This document shows, piece by piece, positions 32,975 to 41,451 of a stretch of DNA of 41,548 nt. Source of the DNA: an uncultured Desulfobacteraceae bacterium (GTDB lineage: Bacteria; Desulfobacterota; Desulfobacteria; Desulfobacterales; UBA2174); assembly GCA_937982505.1 (NCBI GenBank), contig CALJLV010000059.1:1-41548 (forward strand), read 5' to 3'. A program made the translations under genes and the position numbers. Position 1 is the first letter of the stretch. The number at the start of each line of letters is the position of its first letter. Below the pieces are notes generated by a model, which saw only the letters and a program-made list of their open reading frames with translations, did no database searches and was not told the origin of the DNA.

Positions 32975-34225
32975 TCAGCCGATTTCCAGGGCGCAGGCCA
33001 TGGAGACGCCGCCGCCCCCGCAGAGGGTGGCCAGGCCCAGGTTCCTGCCCCGCCGGCGCAGCTCGTGGATCAGGGTCACCATGATGCGGGCCCCGGTGGC
33101 CCCCACCGGATGGCCGATGCCGATTCCCGACCCGTTGACGTTGGTGATATCGCGGTCCAGCCCCAGCTCCCGCTCGCAGGCGATGTACTGGGCGGCAAAG
33201 GCCTCGTTGACCTCCACAATCTCGAAGTCGGCGATGGTCAGGCCGGCACGGCGCAGCAGGTCCCGCACCGCCGGCACCGGCGACAGACCCATCACCGACG
33301 GGTGGCAGGCGCCCCGGCCCACGGCACGAATCTTGGCCAGAGGCGAGAGCCCCAGCACCCTGGCCGTGTCGGCCCCCATGAGGACCATGGCGGCGGCCCC
33401 GTCGTTGAGGCCGCTGGAGTTGCCGGCCGTCACCTTGCCGGTCTTGGGCACGAAGGCCGGCGGCAGTTTGACCAGCTGTTCCATGGTCAGGCCGGGCCGG
33501 AAGTGTTCGTCGCGGTCAAAGACGACGGGCGGCTTCTTGCGCCGGGGCATCTCGATGGGGACGATTTCCCGGGCGAAAGTCCCGTCGGTGGCGGCGCGCT
33601 CCACGTTGTGGTGGCTGCGCAGGGCCACCTCGTCCATCTCCTGGCGGGTGATCCCCAGGTGCTGGGCCACGAACTCGGCGGTATGCCCCATGATGTAGGG
33701 CCGGCCCACGAAACTGCGCAACGGTTCCTGGGCGGCGTCCACCGGCCCCTCCTCGGGATGAGGGAGCAGATGCGAGCCGCAGTGCAGACCGCGGATCAGG
33801 GCATCCACCAAGGTCTGGTCCTGAAGCCGGCATCCCCAGCGGGCCCCCGGCACCTCGTAGGCCACTCCGGACATGTGCTCCACCCCGCCGGCCAGGATGA
33901 TGTCGGCCATGCCGGCCTGGATCATGGCCATGCCGCTCAGGACCGCCTCCATCCCCGAGATGCAGACCCGGTTAAGGGTCACGGCGGTGACCGTGTCGGG
34001 AATCCCGGCCATCAGGGCCGCGGTGCGCGTCACATTGAGGGTGTCCGAGGGCTCCAGGCAGCAGCCGAAGCGCACATCGTCGATGGCGGCCGGATCGATC
34101 CCGGCCCGCTGGACGGCAGCGCCCATGGCCGTGGCGGCGATGGGGGCCGCATGACTGTCCTTGAGGGTGCCGCCGAAGGTCCCGATGGCCGTGCGGCAGG
34201 CGGAAACGATGACCACGTCACGCAT
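32975..34225 (-). CDS. Acetyl-CoA C-acyltransferase (thiolase)
   Basis: A 416-residue thiolase that cleaves 3-ketoacyl-CoA to acetyl-CoA or condenses two acetyl-CoA. All catalytic residues are in place: nucleophile Cys88 (N-R-V-C-I-S-G), the N-E-A-F-A His-loop equivalent, His in G-I-G-I-G-H-P-V-G-A-T-G and the second Cys in L-C-G-G-G-G. An AAGGAAG ribosome site precedes the ATG. It follows the 616-residue acyl-CoA dehydrogenase by 132 bases and precedes the fatty-acid ligase. By size and motifs it could be acetyl-CoA acetyltransferase or a longer-chain thiolase. Confidence 0.95.
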   Translation of the reverse strand: MRDVVIVSACRTAIGTFGGTLKDSHAAPIAATAMGAAVQRAGIDPAAIDDVRFGCCLEPSDTLNVTRTAALMAGIPDTVTAVTLNRVCISGMEAVLSGMAMIQAGMADIILAGGVEHMSGVAYEVPGARWGCRLQDQTLVDALIRGLHCGSHLLPHPEEGPVDAAQEPLRSFVGRPYIMGHTAEFVAQHLGITRQEMDEVALRSHHNVERAATDGTFAREIVPIEMPRRKKPPVVFDRDEHFRPGLTMEQLVKLPPAFVPKTGKVTAGNSSGLNDGAAAMVLMGADTARVLGLSPLAKIRAVGRGACHPSVMGLSPVPAVRDLLRRAGLTIADFEIVEVNEAFAAQYIACERELGLDRDITNVNGSGIGIGHPVGATGARIMVTLIHELRRRGRNLGLATLCGGGGVSMACALEIG

Positions 34226-34310
34226 GCAAAGCTTCCTTTCTGTGGTTTGGCGTTATGCGGGGACAAGAGGCGCAGCGTCGAAAGGGACCCACGCCACACG
34301 AAACAGGGGG

Positions 34311-34334
34311 ACCCGTCCGACCGGTCTGACGGGT
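34311..34334. repeat. Palindromic element between acyl-CoA dehydrogenase and thiolase genes
   Basis: Seven-base arms ACCCGTC (34311-34317) and GACGGGT (34328-34334) flank a core containing GACCGGTC, forming a 24-base near-palindrome in a 132-base gap. It resembles short REP-like elements. Only one copy was noticed here. Confidence 0.4.
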
Positions 34335-34357
34335 TTCGGATTTCCAGTTTCACACCC

Positions 34358-36208
34358 TCACAGCGCTCCGAAGGCCTTCTCGTCGATCACGGTGGGGCTG
34401 GCCTCGGCGTTAAGAATCGCCTGGATCCGGCCCTGGGTCACGGGCAGAATGGAACGGATGAAAAAGCGGGCCGTCTTGAGCTGCCCGTCGTAAAAGGCGG
34501 CCTGACGGTTTTCGGCCACCACGGCCGCCGGATCCGTCTTTCCGGCGGCCAGAACGGCCAGTCTGGGCGCGGCCGTGGCCGCCCGCCACAGGTGCATCCA
34601 GGCCAGAATGGTGTCGCCCACCACGTCCAGAAAGGGACCGGCATGGGCAAAGGCCACCTTGAAGGTCGGACTGTTGGCCTGGCGGGCCAGCTGCAGGGCC
34701 ACGTCCCCCAGAGCGCCCACGGCCTCGTCCACCGCATCGGCCAGATCCGCCAGGACCGGCGTCTCGCGGGCCTCGACGGCGGTCTTGCGCATGGCGGCGA
34801 TGAGATCCATGAAGACGGCCCCCTTCTTGAGGGCCAGCTTGCGGCCCAGCAGGTCCATGGCCTGGATCCCGTTGGTGCCCTCGTAGATGCTGGTGATCTT
34901 GCAGTCCCGGGCCAGTTGCTCCACCGGGTACTCGCGGGTGTAGCCGTATCCGCCGTAGACCTGCATGGCCTGGACGCAGACCTCGAAGCCCCGGTCGCTG
35001 CAGTAGCTCTTGACCACCGGGGTGAGCAGGTCGATCAAGCCCTGCCAGTAGTCGGTCTCGGACGGATCGGCGCTCGTCTCCTTGCGGTCGAAGGCCAGGG
35101 CCACGAAGTACAGGAAACTGCGCATCCCGTCCACGTGGGCCTTCATCCACATGAGCATGCGGCGCACGTCCGGATGGCAGATGATGGGCACCGCCTGGGC
35201 CTCGGGATCCTTGCCGGCGGCCAGATCCCTCCCCTGGCGCCGCTGGCGCGCGTAGTCCAGCGCGTAGAGGTAGGCGGTGGTGGCGTGGGCAAAGCCCTGG
35301 AACCCCACGTCCAGCCGGGCCTCGTTCATCATGTGAAACATGATCTTCATCCCCTGGTTGGCCTCGCCCAGGAGCCAGCCCCGGCATTTGCCGCCGCCGC
35401 CCAGGGTCAAACTGCAGGTGGGGCTGCCGTGAAGCCCCATCTTCTCTTCCACCCCGGTGCAGACCACGTCGTTGAACGCTCCCAGACTCCCGTCGGGTTC
35501 GACCCAGTACTTGGGCACGAGAAAAATGGAAATCCCCCTGGTTCCCGCCGGGGCCCCTTCGATGCGGGCCAGAACGGGGTGGATGATGTTTTCGGTCAGA
35601 TCCTGCTCGCCGTTGGTGATGAAGATCTTGGCCCCGGTGATGCTGTAGGTGCCATCCGGATTGGGACGGGCCGAGGTGGTCAGGGCGCCCACGTCGCTTC
35701 CGGCCTCGGGCTCGGTGAGCAGCATGGAGCCGCCCCAGACCCCGGCGTAGAGTTTCTTCAAAAAAAGCGCTTTCTGCCGTTCGGTGCCGAACAGCTCGAC
35801 CATCTTGCCCGCCCCGTGGCCCAGGGTGGCATAGGCCGTAAAGGCGAAATTGGCGCCCACCAGATATTCGCTGGCGGCCTTGGCGATGACGTGGGGCAGG
35901 CCCTGGCCCCCCAGGTCCGGGTCTTCGGTCATGGCGATCCACCCGTTTTCCACGAAGAGCCGATGGGGACGGCGGAAGCACTCGGCCACCGTCACATTGC
36001 CGGCCTCGAAGCGGACCCCTTCGCGATCGCCGGCGGCGTAGGTGGGCAGAATCTCCTTGATACCGAAGGTGCGCGCCTCGTTGACCACCATGTCGCAGGC
36101 CTTGCGATTCAGGTCGCGGTAGCGCGCGCTGGCAAACAGATCCTCGATCCGCAGTTGTTCGTAAAGCACGAAGTCGATGTCGCGCCGGTCGGCAATGGTC
36201 TGGGCCAT
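34358..36208 (-). CDS. Acyl-CoA dehydrogenase, ~600-residue class (DmdC-like)
   Basis: A 616-residue FAD acyl-CoA dehydrogenase with the usual three domains plus a C-terminal helical extension (from about residue 460), as in the DmdC/AcdA-long group. Motifs seen: M-L-L-T-E-P-E-A-G-S-D-V-G, F-I-T-N-G-E for FAD binding, and the catalytic Glu443 in I-Y-E-G-T-N-G-I-Q. An AAGGAG ribosome site precedes the ATG. The thiolase gene follows on the same strand, and a divergent pair of acyl-CoA dehydrogenases starts 309 bases away. The substrate is likely a fatty or aryl/thio-substituted acyl-CoA; the name cannot fix which. Confidence 0.94.
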   Translation of the reverse strand: MAQTIADRRDIDFVLYEQLRIEDLFASARYRDLNRKACDMVVNEARTFGIKEILPTYAAGDREGVRFEAGNVTVAECFRRPHRLFVENGWIAMTEDPDLGGQGLPHVIAKAASEYLVGANFAFTAYATLGHGAGKMVELFGTERQKALFLKKLYAGVWGGSMLLTEPEAGSDVGALTTSARPNPDGTYSITGAKIFITNGEQDLTENIIHPVLARIEGAPAGTRGISIFLVPKYWVEPDGSLGAFNDVVCTGVEEKMGLHGSPTCSLTLGGGGKCRGWLLGEANQGMKIMFHMMNEARLDVGFQGFAHATTAYLYALDYARQRRQGRDLAAGKDPEAQAVPIICHPDVRRMLMWMKAHVDGMRSFLYFVALAFDRKETSADPSETDYWQGLIDLLTPVVKSYCSDRGFEVCVQAMQVYGGYGYTREYPVEQLARDCKITSIYEGTNGIQAMDLLGRKLALKKGAVFMDLIAAMRKTAVEARETPVLADLADAVDEAVGALGDVALQLARQANSPTFKVAFAHAGPFLDVVGDTILAWMHLWRAATAAPRLAVLAAGKTDPAAVVAENRQAAFYDGQLKTARFFIRSILPVTQGRIQAILNAEASPTVIDEKAFGAL

Positions 36209-36517
36209 GGTGTGCTCCTTTGCGTGGCAAGGGGGTTGCGGTCTTCGATCGGATCAAAGGCCGTCTAGGGAATCCGAAGTGGGTCGAAACGCTTCATAGG
36301 GGATTCGCCTTTTGCCTGTCAAGATGCACCTGGGACCTTGCCGGCGGGAGCGGGGGCATCGCATCGCCGGGCACATTGGGGTTGACATCCCGGGAATTTT
36401 GGCTTATCTAAAAATTCAAAGACTGAATCGAGTTCGAATTTATAACGATTTTCAGTTTTGCCGGTATCCATCAGACGTTCAACCCCCATCACATCTTCGC
36501 CCGCCCGGGAGGGATCC
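36209..36517. other. Divergent control region between two acyl-CoA dehydrogenase operons
   Basis: This 309-base gap holds no gene. It contains a plus-strand promoter (36382-36410) and, just downstream, an AT-rich segment at about 36413-36442 with arms AAATTC and GAATTT around TTCA-N5-TGAA, which could be an operator. In-frame codons before 36518 lie upstream of the ribosome site and are not used. Confidence 0.5.
36382..36410 (+). promoter_or_regulatory. Promoter of the plus-strand acyl-CoA dehydrogenase operon
   Basis: TTGACA at 36382-36387 and TATCTA at 36405-36410 are 17 bases apart, followed by the AT-rich inverted repeat. It lies 107 bases before the ATG at 36518. The TetR-type regulator encoded in the same operon is a candidate ligand. 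Confidence 0.55.
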
Positions 36518-37660
36518 ATGGACTTCGGCTTCACCAAGGAACAACTCATGTTCAAACAGGAGGTGCTGCGCTTCGCTAAAAAGGAGATCGTTCCCCGGGT
36601 TCAGGAGCACGATCTGGCCAGCGCCTTCGACTTTGCCGCGTTTCGCAAGATGGGCGAATTCGGTCTGCTGGGGCTGCACCTGCCCGAAACCTACGGCGGT
36701 CAGGGGGCCGATGTGGTCACCACCGTGCTGGCCGGCGAGGCCCTGGGCGAAGCCGGTGTGGACGGGGGGCTGACCCTGGCCTACGGGGCCCACAGCTTTC
36801 TGTGCGCCGACACCCTGTTTCGCCACGGCACCGAAGACCAGCGCCGCCGCTATCTGCCCCGCCTGTGCACGGGCGAATGGATCGGCTGCATGGGCCTTTC
36901 CGAACCGGACGCCGGTTCGGACGTGGCCGCCATGTCCACCGAAGCCGTGCGCCACGGAGACCGGTACATCCTCAACGGCACCAAGATGTGGATCACCAAC
37001 GGGCCCATCGCCGACGTGGCCGTGGTCTACGCCAAAACCGACCCCGGCCAGAAGCACGCCGGGATCTCGGCCTTCGTGGTGGAAAAAGGCACCCCGGGCT
37101 TCAGCGCCGGCCCTCCCCTGATCAAGATGGGGGTGCGCACGTCCAAGACTTCCGAGCTGATTTTCAAAGATTGCGCCATTCCGGCGGCCAACCTCCTCGG
37201 CCGCGAAGGAGAAGGCTTTCTGTACGCCATGCAGACCGTCGAGTGGGACCGCAGCGCGCTGTTGGCGCCTTTTCTCGGATCGATCACCTATCTGCTCAAG
37301 CGCTGCGCCGAGTACGCCAAGGGCCGGGTCCAGTTCGGCCGGCCCATCGGCCATTTCCAGGCCATCAAGCACAAGCTGGCCGATATCCGCATCTTCGGCG
37401 AAGCGGCCCGGGCCCTGGTCTACCGCATCGCCTGGTGCAAGGACCAGGGCAGACCCCTCAACCATCTGGAAGCTTCGGTGGCCAAGCTCTTTATCGGCGA
37501 CTGGAGCCTGGCGGTGACCAACGACGCCGTGACCCTCCACGGCGGGGTGGGCTTTACCCACGAATTCGATGTGGAGCGAATTTTCCGGGACACCCGCCTG
37601 GCCCCCATCGGCGGCGGCACCTCGGAAATACAGAAAATGATCATTTCCAAGCTGATGTGA
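36518..37660 (+). CDS. Acyl-CoA dehydrogenase, catalytic subunit
   Basis: A 380-residue acyl-CoA dehydrogenase complete through all three domains: M-G-L-S-E-P-D-A-G-S-D-V, W-I-T-N-G for FAD contact, and G-G-G-T-S-E-I-Q at the C-terminus. The C-terminal catalytic Glu of short/medium-chain enzymes (Y-E-G-T) is Gly here. As in long-chain and isovaleryl-type enzymes, the base is probably Glu242 in the M-Q-T-V-E-W-D-R segment. The start at 36518 has a GGAGGG ribosome site; an in-frame ATG at 36458 lies upstream of it. It is followed after 12 bases by a second, more divergent homologue, suggesting a heteromeric enzyme. Confidence 0.94.
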   Translation: MDFGFTKEQLMFKQEVLRFAKKEIVPRVQEHDLASAFDFAAFRKMGEFGLLGLHLPETYGGQGADVVTTVLAGEALGEAGVDGGLTLAYGAHSFLCADTLFRHGTEDQRRRYLPRLCTGEWIGCMGLSEPDAGSDVAAMSTEAVRHGDRYILNGTKMWITNGPIADVAVVYAKTDPGQKHAGISAFVVEKGTPGFSAGPPLIKMGVRTSKTSELIFKDCAIPAANLLGREGEGFLYAMQTVEWDRSALLAPFLGSITYLLKRCAEYAKGRVQFGRPIGHFQAIKHKLADIRIFGEAARALVYRIAWCKDQGRPLNHLEASVAKLFIGDWSLAVTNDAVTLHGGVGFTHEFDVERIFRDTRLAPIGGGTSEIQKMIISKLM

Positions 37661-37672
37661 AAGGCGCGCCCG

Positions 37673-38809
37673 ATGAACTTCGATTTCAGTGAAACTCTAA
37701 AACAGTGGTTTGCCGCCCTGGTCGAGGCGGGCAAGGATCTGGCCGGATTGCTGGAACTGGAGGAGGCCGACGAAAAGGCGGCCGCCAGCGGACTGCGCCA
37801 GGGCCTGGCGCGTCTGGCCGCCCTGGGCTACCTGCGCGTCCAGACCCGCCAGACCGACGGGGATAAAAACGGGGTCCTGGCCCTGATGGGGGCCATGGAG
37901 CAGATGGCGGGCTGCTGCCCGTCGCTGTTTCTGGCAACCGAGTACAGCACCCGTGTCTTCGGCCGCGCCGTGTCGGCCTGGGGCAGCGCGGCGCAACGGA
38001 CCCGATGGCTCGATCCCCTGGCCGAAGGGGTCCTGGTGGGCGCCGTGGCCCTGAGCGAAGGGGCCATGAACGTGGAAAACGAACCGCTGGCCACCCGCGG
38101 GCAGCGCAGGGGCGACAAGATCACCATCGAAGGCCGCAAGCAGTCGGTGGTCAACGCCCCGGCAGCCGATGTCATCGCCGTGGCCGGGAGCCTGGAGGGG
38201 GAACCCGCCCTTTTCCTGGTGCCCCGCGCCGCCGCCGGCCTGACCGTTTCCCCCAGGCGCGTCACCATGGGCTACGCCGGGGTGCTCATCGCCGATCTGA
38301 CCCTGGAGGCCTGCGCCCTGGCCCCGGATGCCGTCATTGCGGTTCCGGACATGGCCCGCATGCTCGACGGCCTTCGCTTCTGGGAAAACCAGGTCCTGGT
38401 GGCCGCCGCCCTGGGACAGATGCGCATGGCCCTGGACGCGGCCCGCGACCATGCCAAGACCCACCGCAGCGGGGGGCGTCCCATCATCGCCTACCAGGAA
38501 GTGGGCTTCAAGCTGGCCGAGATGCTCACCCTCCACCAGACGGCCCAGTGGCTGGCCTACCGCGCCGCCTGGGCCGCGGAGGCCGCACCCAAGGAGGCCC
38601 AAAGTCTGACCCTGTGCGCCAAGATTTTCGCCACCGAGGCGGCCGAGCGGGTCTGCGGGTCGGCCCTGCAGATTCTTTCCAGCACCGGCTACCTCAAGGG
38701 CCACCCGGCCGAAGTGGCCTATCGCGCCGCCAAGTACGGCCAGATCGCCGGCACCTCCACCGAAATCGCCCGGGTGCGCCTGGGCGACGAGGCCATGGGG
38801 TGGCGTTGA
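37673..38809 (+). CDS. Acyl-CoA dehydrogenase-family partner subunit, catalytic Glu not evident
   Basis: A 378-residue acyl-CoA dehydrogenase-fold protein 12 bases after the catalytic homologue. The fold is kept (A-V-A-L-S-E-G-A in the middle domain; C-terminal helices with G-S-A-L-Q-I-L-S-S-T-G-Y), but the key positions are changed. The Y-E-G-T segment reads I-A-G-T-S-T-E-I, with Ala at the Glu site. The alternative helix-G site, Glu242 in its partner, aligns to Phe in R-F-W-E-N-Q. The middle-domain FAD contact W-I-T-N reads V-V-N-A. It may pair with the upstream protein in an alpha2beta2-type complex, as described for some mycobacterial and steroid-degrading enzymes. Confidence 0.88.
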   Translation: MNFDFSETLKQWFAALVEAGKDLAGLLELEEADEKAAASGLRQGLARLAALGYLRVQTRQTDGDKNGVLALMGAMEQMAGCCPSLFLATEYSTRVFGRAVSAWGSAAQRTRWLDPLAEGVLVGAVALSEGAMNVENEPLATRGQRRGDKITIEGRKQSVVNAPAADVIAVAGSLEGEPALFLVPRAAAGLTVSPRRVTMGYAGVLIADLTLEACALAPDAVIAVPDMARMLDGLRFWENQVLVAAALGQMRMALDAARDHAKTHRSGGRPIIAYQEVGFKLAEMLTLHQTAQWLAYRAAWAAEAAPKEAQSLTLCAKIFATEAAERVCGSALQILSSTGYLKGHPAEVAYRAAKYGQIAGTSTEIARVRLGDEAMGWR

Positions 38810-38841
38810 GGGGCAACTTGCATTGAAAAACCCTTTAAGTT

Positions 38842-38868
38842 TGTATCCAATGACGACCATGGTATACA
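38842..38868 (+). promoter_or_regulatory. Operator/promoter candidate upstream of the TetR gene
   Basis: Arms TGTATCC (38842-38848) and GGTATACA (38861-38868) form an imperfect inverted repeat. TATACA at 38863-38868 could be a -10 element with TTGTAT 16 bases upstream. Its position 62 bases before the tetR ATG suits self-regulation. Confidence 0.3.
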
Positions 38869-38930
38869 CCTTCAGCCCGTAAAGGCCCCGGGAGAGGGCT
38901 GTAAAAATTAATGCTGAGGTTGAATGAGCC

Positions 38931-39617
38931 ATGGATAAAAAAAACAATTCCAGCCAGATCGATCATCATCCCGGTGAAAATGGGGGCGCGCTGTCGCGCA
39001 GCGCCCAGCGCCGCCAGCGCGAACGCGAACAGCGCTACCAGACCATCCTGCGGGCCGCCGAGACCCTTTTCGCCCGCGAAGGCTACCACAAGGCCGGCAT
39101 GGAGCGTATCGCCGACATGGCCGAAGTCTCCGTGGGGACGGTCTATTTTTACTTCAAGAACAAGGAAGATCTCCTGATCCAGCTCCTCGACGAGATCGGC
39201 TACCAACTGCGCAATCTGCTGGGCAGCGCCTTTCGCCAGGCCGACATGTCCCTGGCCGGATTCGAAAAGGCCGGCAAGGTGTTCTTCGAGGACTTCTGCC
39301 CCCATTATCCCGAACGCCTGGCGATCATCTTCCGCGAGTCGGTGGGCCAGAGCCCGCTGGTGGAAACCCACCGCAAGCGGATTTTCGACCGGCTCATCGC
39401 CGACGTGCGCGAAGCCCTGGAACGGCTCCAGGCCAACACCGGGGTCGCCTTTCAAAGCCCCCTGTCTGCCGAGGTCATGGCGGTGTGCATCATGGGGATG
39501 TACGAACGGCTGGCCTACCAGTTCATCATCTGGGAGGACCGCAGCGCCGAGCTCAAGACCATCGGCGAAGACGCGGTGGCCTACATCCTGGGAGGGGTCA
39601 AGAATCTGTGCCGCTGA
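38931..39617 (+). CDS. TetR/AcrR-family transcriptional regulator
   Basis: A 228-residue TetR-type repressor. The DNA-binding domain is at about residues 34-85 (I-L-R-A-A-E-T-L-F-A-R-E-G-Y, then the recognition helix V-S-V-G-T-V-Y-F-Y-F), after a charged 30-residue N-terminal tail. The C-terminal part resembles regulators of fatty-acid breakdown that sense acyl-CoA. It lies in a plus-strand series with acyl-CoA dehydrogenases and thiolases, so control of this beta-oxidation operon is the natural inference. The ATG at 38931 is preceded by a weak GAGG-type site. Confidence 0.93.
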   Translation: MDKKNNSSQIDHHPGENGGALSRSAQRRQREREQRYQTILRAAETLFAREGYHKAGMERIADMAEVSVGTVYFYFKNKEDLLIQLLDEIGYQLRNLLGSAFRQADMSLAGFEKAGKVFFEDFCPHYPERLAIIFRESVGQSPLVETHRKRIFDRLIADVREALERLQANTGVAFQSPLSAEVMAVCIMGMYERLAYQFIIWEDRSAELKTIGEDAVAYILGGVKNLCR

Positions 39618-39659
39618 AGCGCCGGGGCGCAACGGCGGATCGGAAAGGACCGGCGCACC

Positions 39660-40208
39660 ATGCTGCTCAAGGGGGCCCTGCACGTCCACACCACCTGCTC
39701 GGACGGTCAGATGACCATCGCCGAAGCGGTCTCCGTCTATGCCGGACTGGGGTTCGACTTCATCGCGCTGACCGATCACGATTACCTGCTGCGCGCCGAT
39801 GGATACGCGGCGCTCAAACGGATCCCCACGGATCTGATCGTTTTTACCGGGGTCGAGATGACCGTCTTCGAAAAGGGGTATCTGCACGTGAACCGGATTC
39901 CGGGCGAACGGGATGTGCTGCATGTCTTCAACCACCCCGCCGAACTCGACCTGCCCCTGGCCAAGGTGATCCGGCGCATTGCCGCCGTGGCGGCCAGGAT
40001 GCCCCTGGATGCGGTGGAAATCACCGCCAAGGGGTTTCGCACCCCCGAGTACGATACCCCTGAAATCCCCTACCCCAAGGTGGCCACCGATGACGCCCAC
40101 AACCGGGCCATGTGCGGCCGCGCCTGGGTGGAGATGGACTGCGCCCGCACCAAGGACGCCATCGTTCGGGCCGTGCGGGCCGGAGATTTCTGGAACTGCT
40201 ATGCGTAA
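39660..40208 (+). CDS. PHP-domain phosphoesterase-like protein
   Basis: A 182-residue protein with the PHP metal-dependent hydrolase fold. It has L-H-V-H-T-T-C-S-D-G at the N-terminus (His8, His10), L-T-D-H-D at about residue 37, G-V-E-M at about 64, F-N-H-P at about 91 and A-T-D-D-A-H-N at about 142: all expected metal-ligand motifs. Members include histidinol phosphatase and nucleotide/RNA phosphoesterases; the substrate is not deducible. It lies 42 bases after tetR and 74 before the thiolase-like gene, inside an operon otherwise devoted to acyl-CoA metabolism. Confidence 0.92.
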   Translation: MLLKGALHVHTTCSDGQMTIAEAVSVYAGLGFDFIALTDHDYLLRADGYAALKRIPTDLIVFTGVEMTVFEKGYLHVNRIPGERDVLHVFNHPAELDLPLAKVIRRIAAVAARMPLDAVEITAKGFRTPEYDTPEIPYPKVATDDAHNRAMCGRAWVEMDCARTKDAIVRAVRAGDFWNCYA

Positions 40209-40282
40209 GACGAACAGCTTTAGACCCCTGCAGCCGGCCCCTGAAAAACCGGCCCGATAACGAACCCAAAGGAGGAACCACC

Positions 40283-41431
40283 ATGGCGAGACGAGTGGGG
40301 ATTTGCGCCGTTGCCCAGACCACCTGGCAGCGCGACAAGTGGCAGGAGCGTTTCCAGGGCATGGCCCTGGAGGTGCTCGAGTCGCTGCTGGCGCAAACCG
40401 GCGTGGATTTTGCCGAAGACGGCGGCATCGGCATGACCATCAGCGTTTCGGACGACATCTTCGATGCCCGCACCATATCGGACAACGGGATGACCGATGT
40501 CCTGGGCGCCCATTTCCGCTGCGAGGAAAAAGTCGCCCAGGAAGGGCTCCAGGCCCTCTACTACGCCCTGGCGGCCATCCGGTCCGGCCATGTGGACCGG
40601 GTCCTGGTCCTGGGCCACTGCAAGGAATCCCAGGGGGCCAGCCGCAACCAGGTGACCCACATGGCCTTCGACCCCTTCTACACCCGGCCGGTGGGTCTGG
40701 ATTTTTGCGCCGCCGCCGGTCTCCAGGCCCAGGCCTACCTGGCCCGCACCCCCCTGAGCGACGAGCAGATGGCCCGGGTGGTGGTCCGGGCGCGCCGGCT
40801 CGGGGCGGGCAATCCGGCCCATCCCGAGGTGGTCCCGGTCTCGGCCCGGGAGGTGATCGATTCACCCCTGCTGGCCGACCCAATCCGCACCCTGCACGCC
40901 TACCCGGTGAGCGACGGAGCCGTGGGGATGATCGTGGCCGCCGAGGATGTGGCCCGTCGCATCACCGACCGGCCGGTCTGGATCAGCGGGGTGGGCAACT
41001 GCATGGACAGCTTTTTTCTCGGGGACCGGGACCTGGCCGCCAACTTCGCGCTCAAGGAAGCCGCTCGCCGGGCCTATCGGCGCGCGGGGATCGACGATCC
41101 ACGCGCCGCCTTCGACCTGGTGGAGATCTCGGACCAGTACGCCTACCAGCAGCCCCTGTGGATGGAAGGGCTGGGACTGATCGACGAGGGGGGCGGCGGC
41201 GCCTGGATCGACGCCGACGGACCGGACCGCGACCGGGTCAACCTGTCGGGGGGCATGCTGGCCGGCAATGCCTTGATCCTCGGCGGGCTGGTGCGAGCCG
41301 CCGAGGCCGCCCTGCAGCTGCGGGGCGAGGCCGGGACGCGCCAGGTGGACGGGGTTCGCCGGGCCCTGGCCCACGGGGTCATGGGACCTGCGGGCCAGTT
41401 TCACACCGTGGCCGTTCTGGAACGCGATTAA
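40283..41431 (+). CDS. Thiolase-fold protein lacking catalytic Cys/His
   Basis: A 382-residue member of the SCP-x/archaeal-type thiolase superfamily, starting at 40283 after a GGAGGAA site. The fold signals are clear (A-L-A-A-I-R-S-G-H-V-D-R-V-L-V-L-G; C-terminal G-G-L-V-R-A-A-E-A-A-L-Q-L-R-G-E-A-G). Catalytic positions are not kept: the A-C-A-S-G-G nucleophile loop aligns to V-A-Q-E-G-L, the E-x-H-D-A-F loop to E-I-S-D-Q-Y, and G-G-H-P-V-G-A-T-G to A-G-N-A-L-I-L-G-G. A second thiolase begins 20 bases downstream. This is probably the non-catalytic member of a pair, as in two-subunit thiolases with a zinc-ribbon/OB-fold partner; that is inference. Confidence 0.85.
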   Translation: MARRVGICAVAQTTWQRDKWQERFQGMALEVLESLLAQTGVDFAEDGGIGMTISVSDDIFDARTISDNGMTDVLGAHFRCEEKVAQEGLQALYYALAAIRSGHVDRVLVLGHCKESQGASRNQVTHMAFDPFYTRPVGLDFCAAAGLQAQAYLARTPLSDEQMARVVVRARRLGAGNPAHPEVVPVSAREVIDSPLLADPIRTLHAYPVSDGAVGMIVAAEDVARRITDRPVWISGVGNCMDSFFLGDRDLAANFALKEAARRAYRRAGIDDPRAAFDLVEISDQYAYQQPLWMEGLGLIDEGGGGAWIDADGPDRDRVNLSGGMLAGNALILGGLVRAAEAALQLRGEAGTRQVDGVRRALAHGVMGPAGQFHTVAVLERD

Positions 41432-41451
41432 CTGCCTTGGGAGACGCCTCT

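Noticed and set aside
34311..34334. Transposon terminal repeat
   Set aside because: A single short palindrome with no partner copy, transposase or target duplication nearby.
32951..36268. An 1105-residue plus-strand open frame
   Set aside because: It lies antisense to the thiolase and acyl-CoA dehydrogenase, which have full motifs and ribosome sites; no protein signature on the plus strand.
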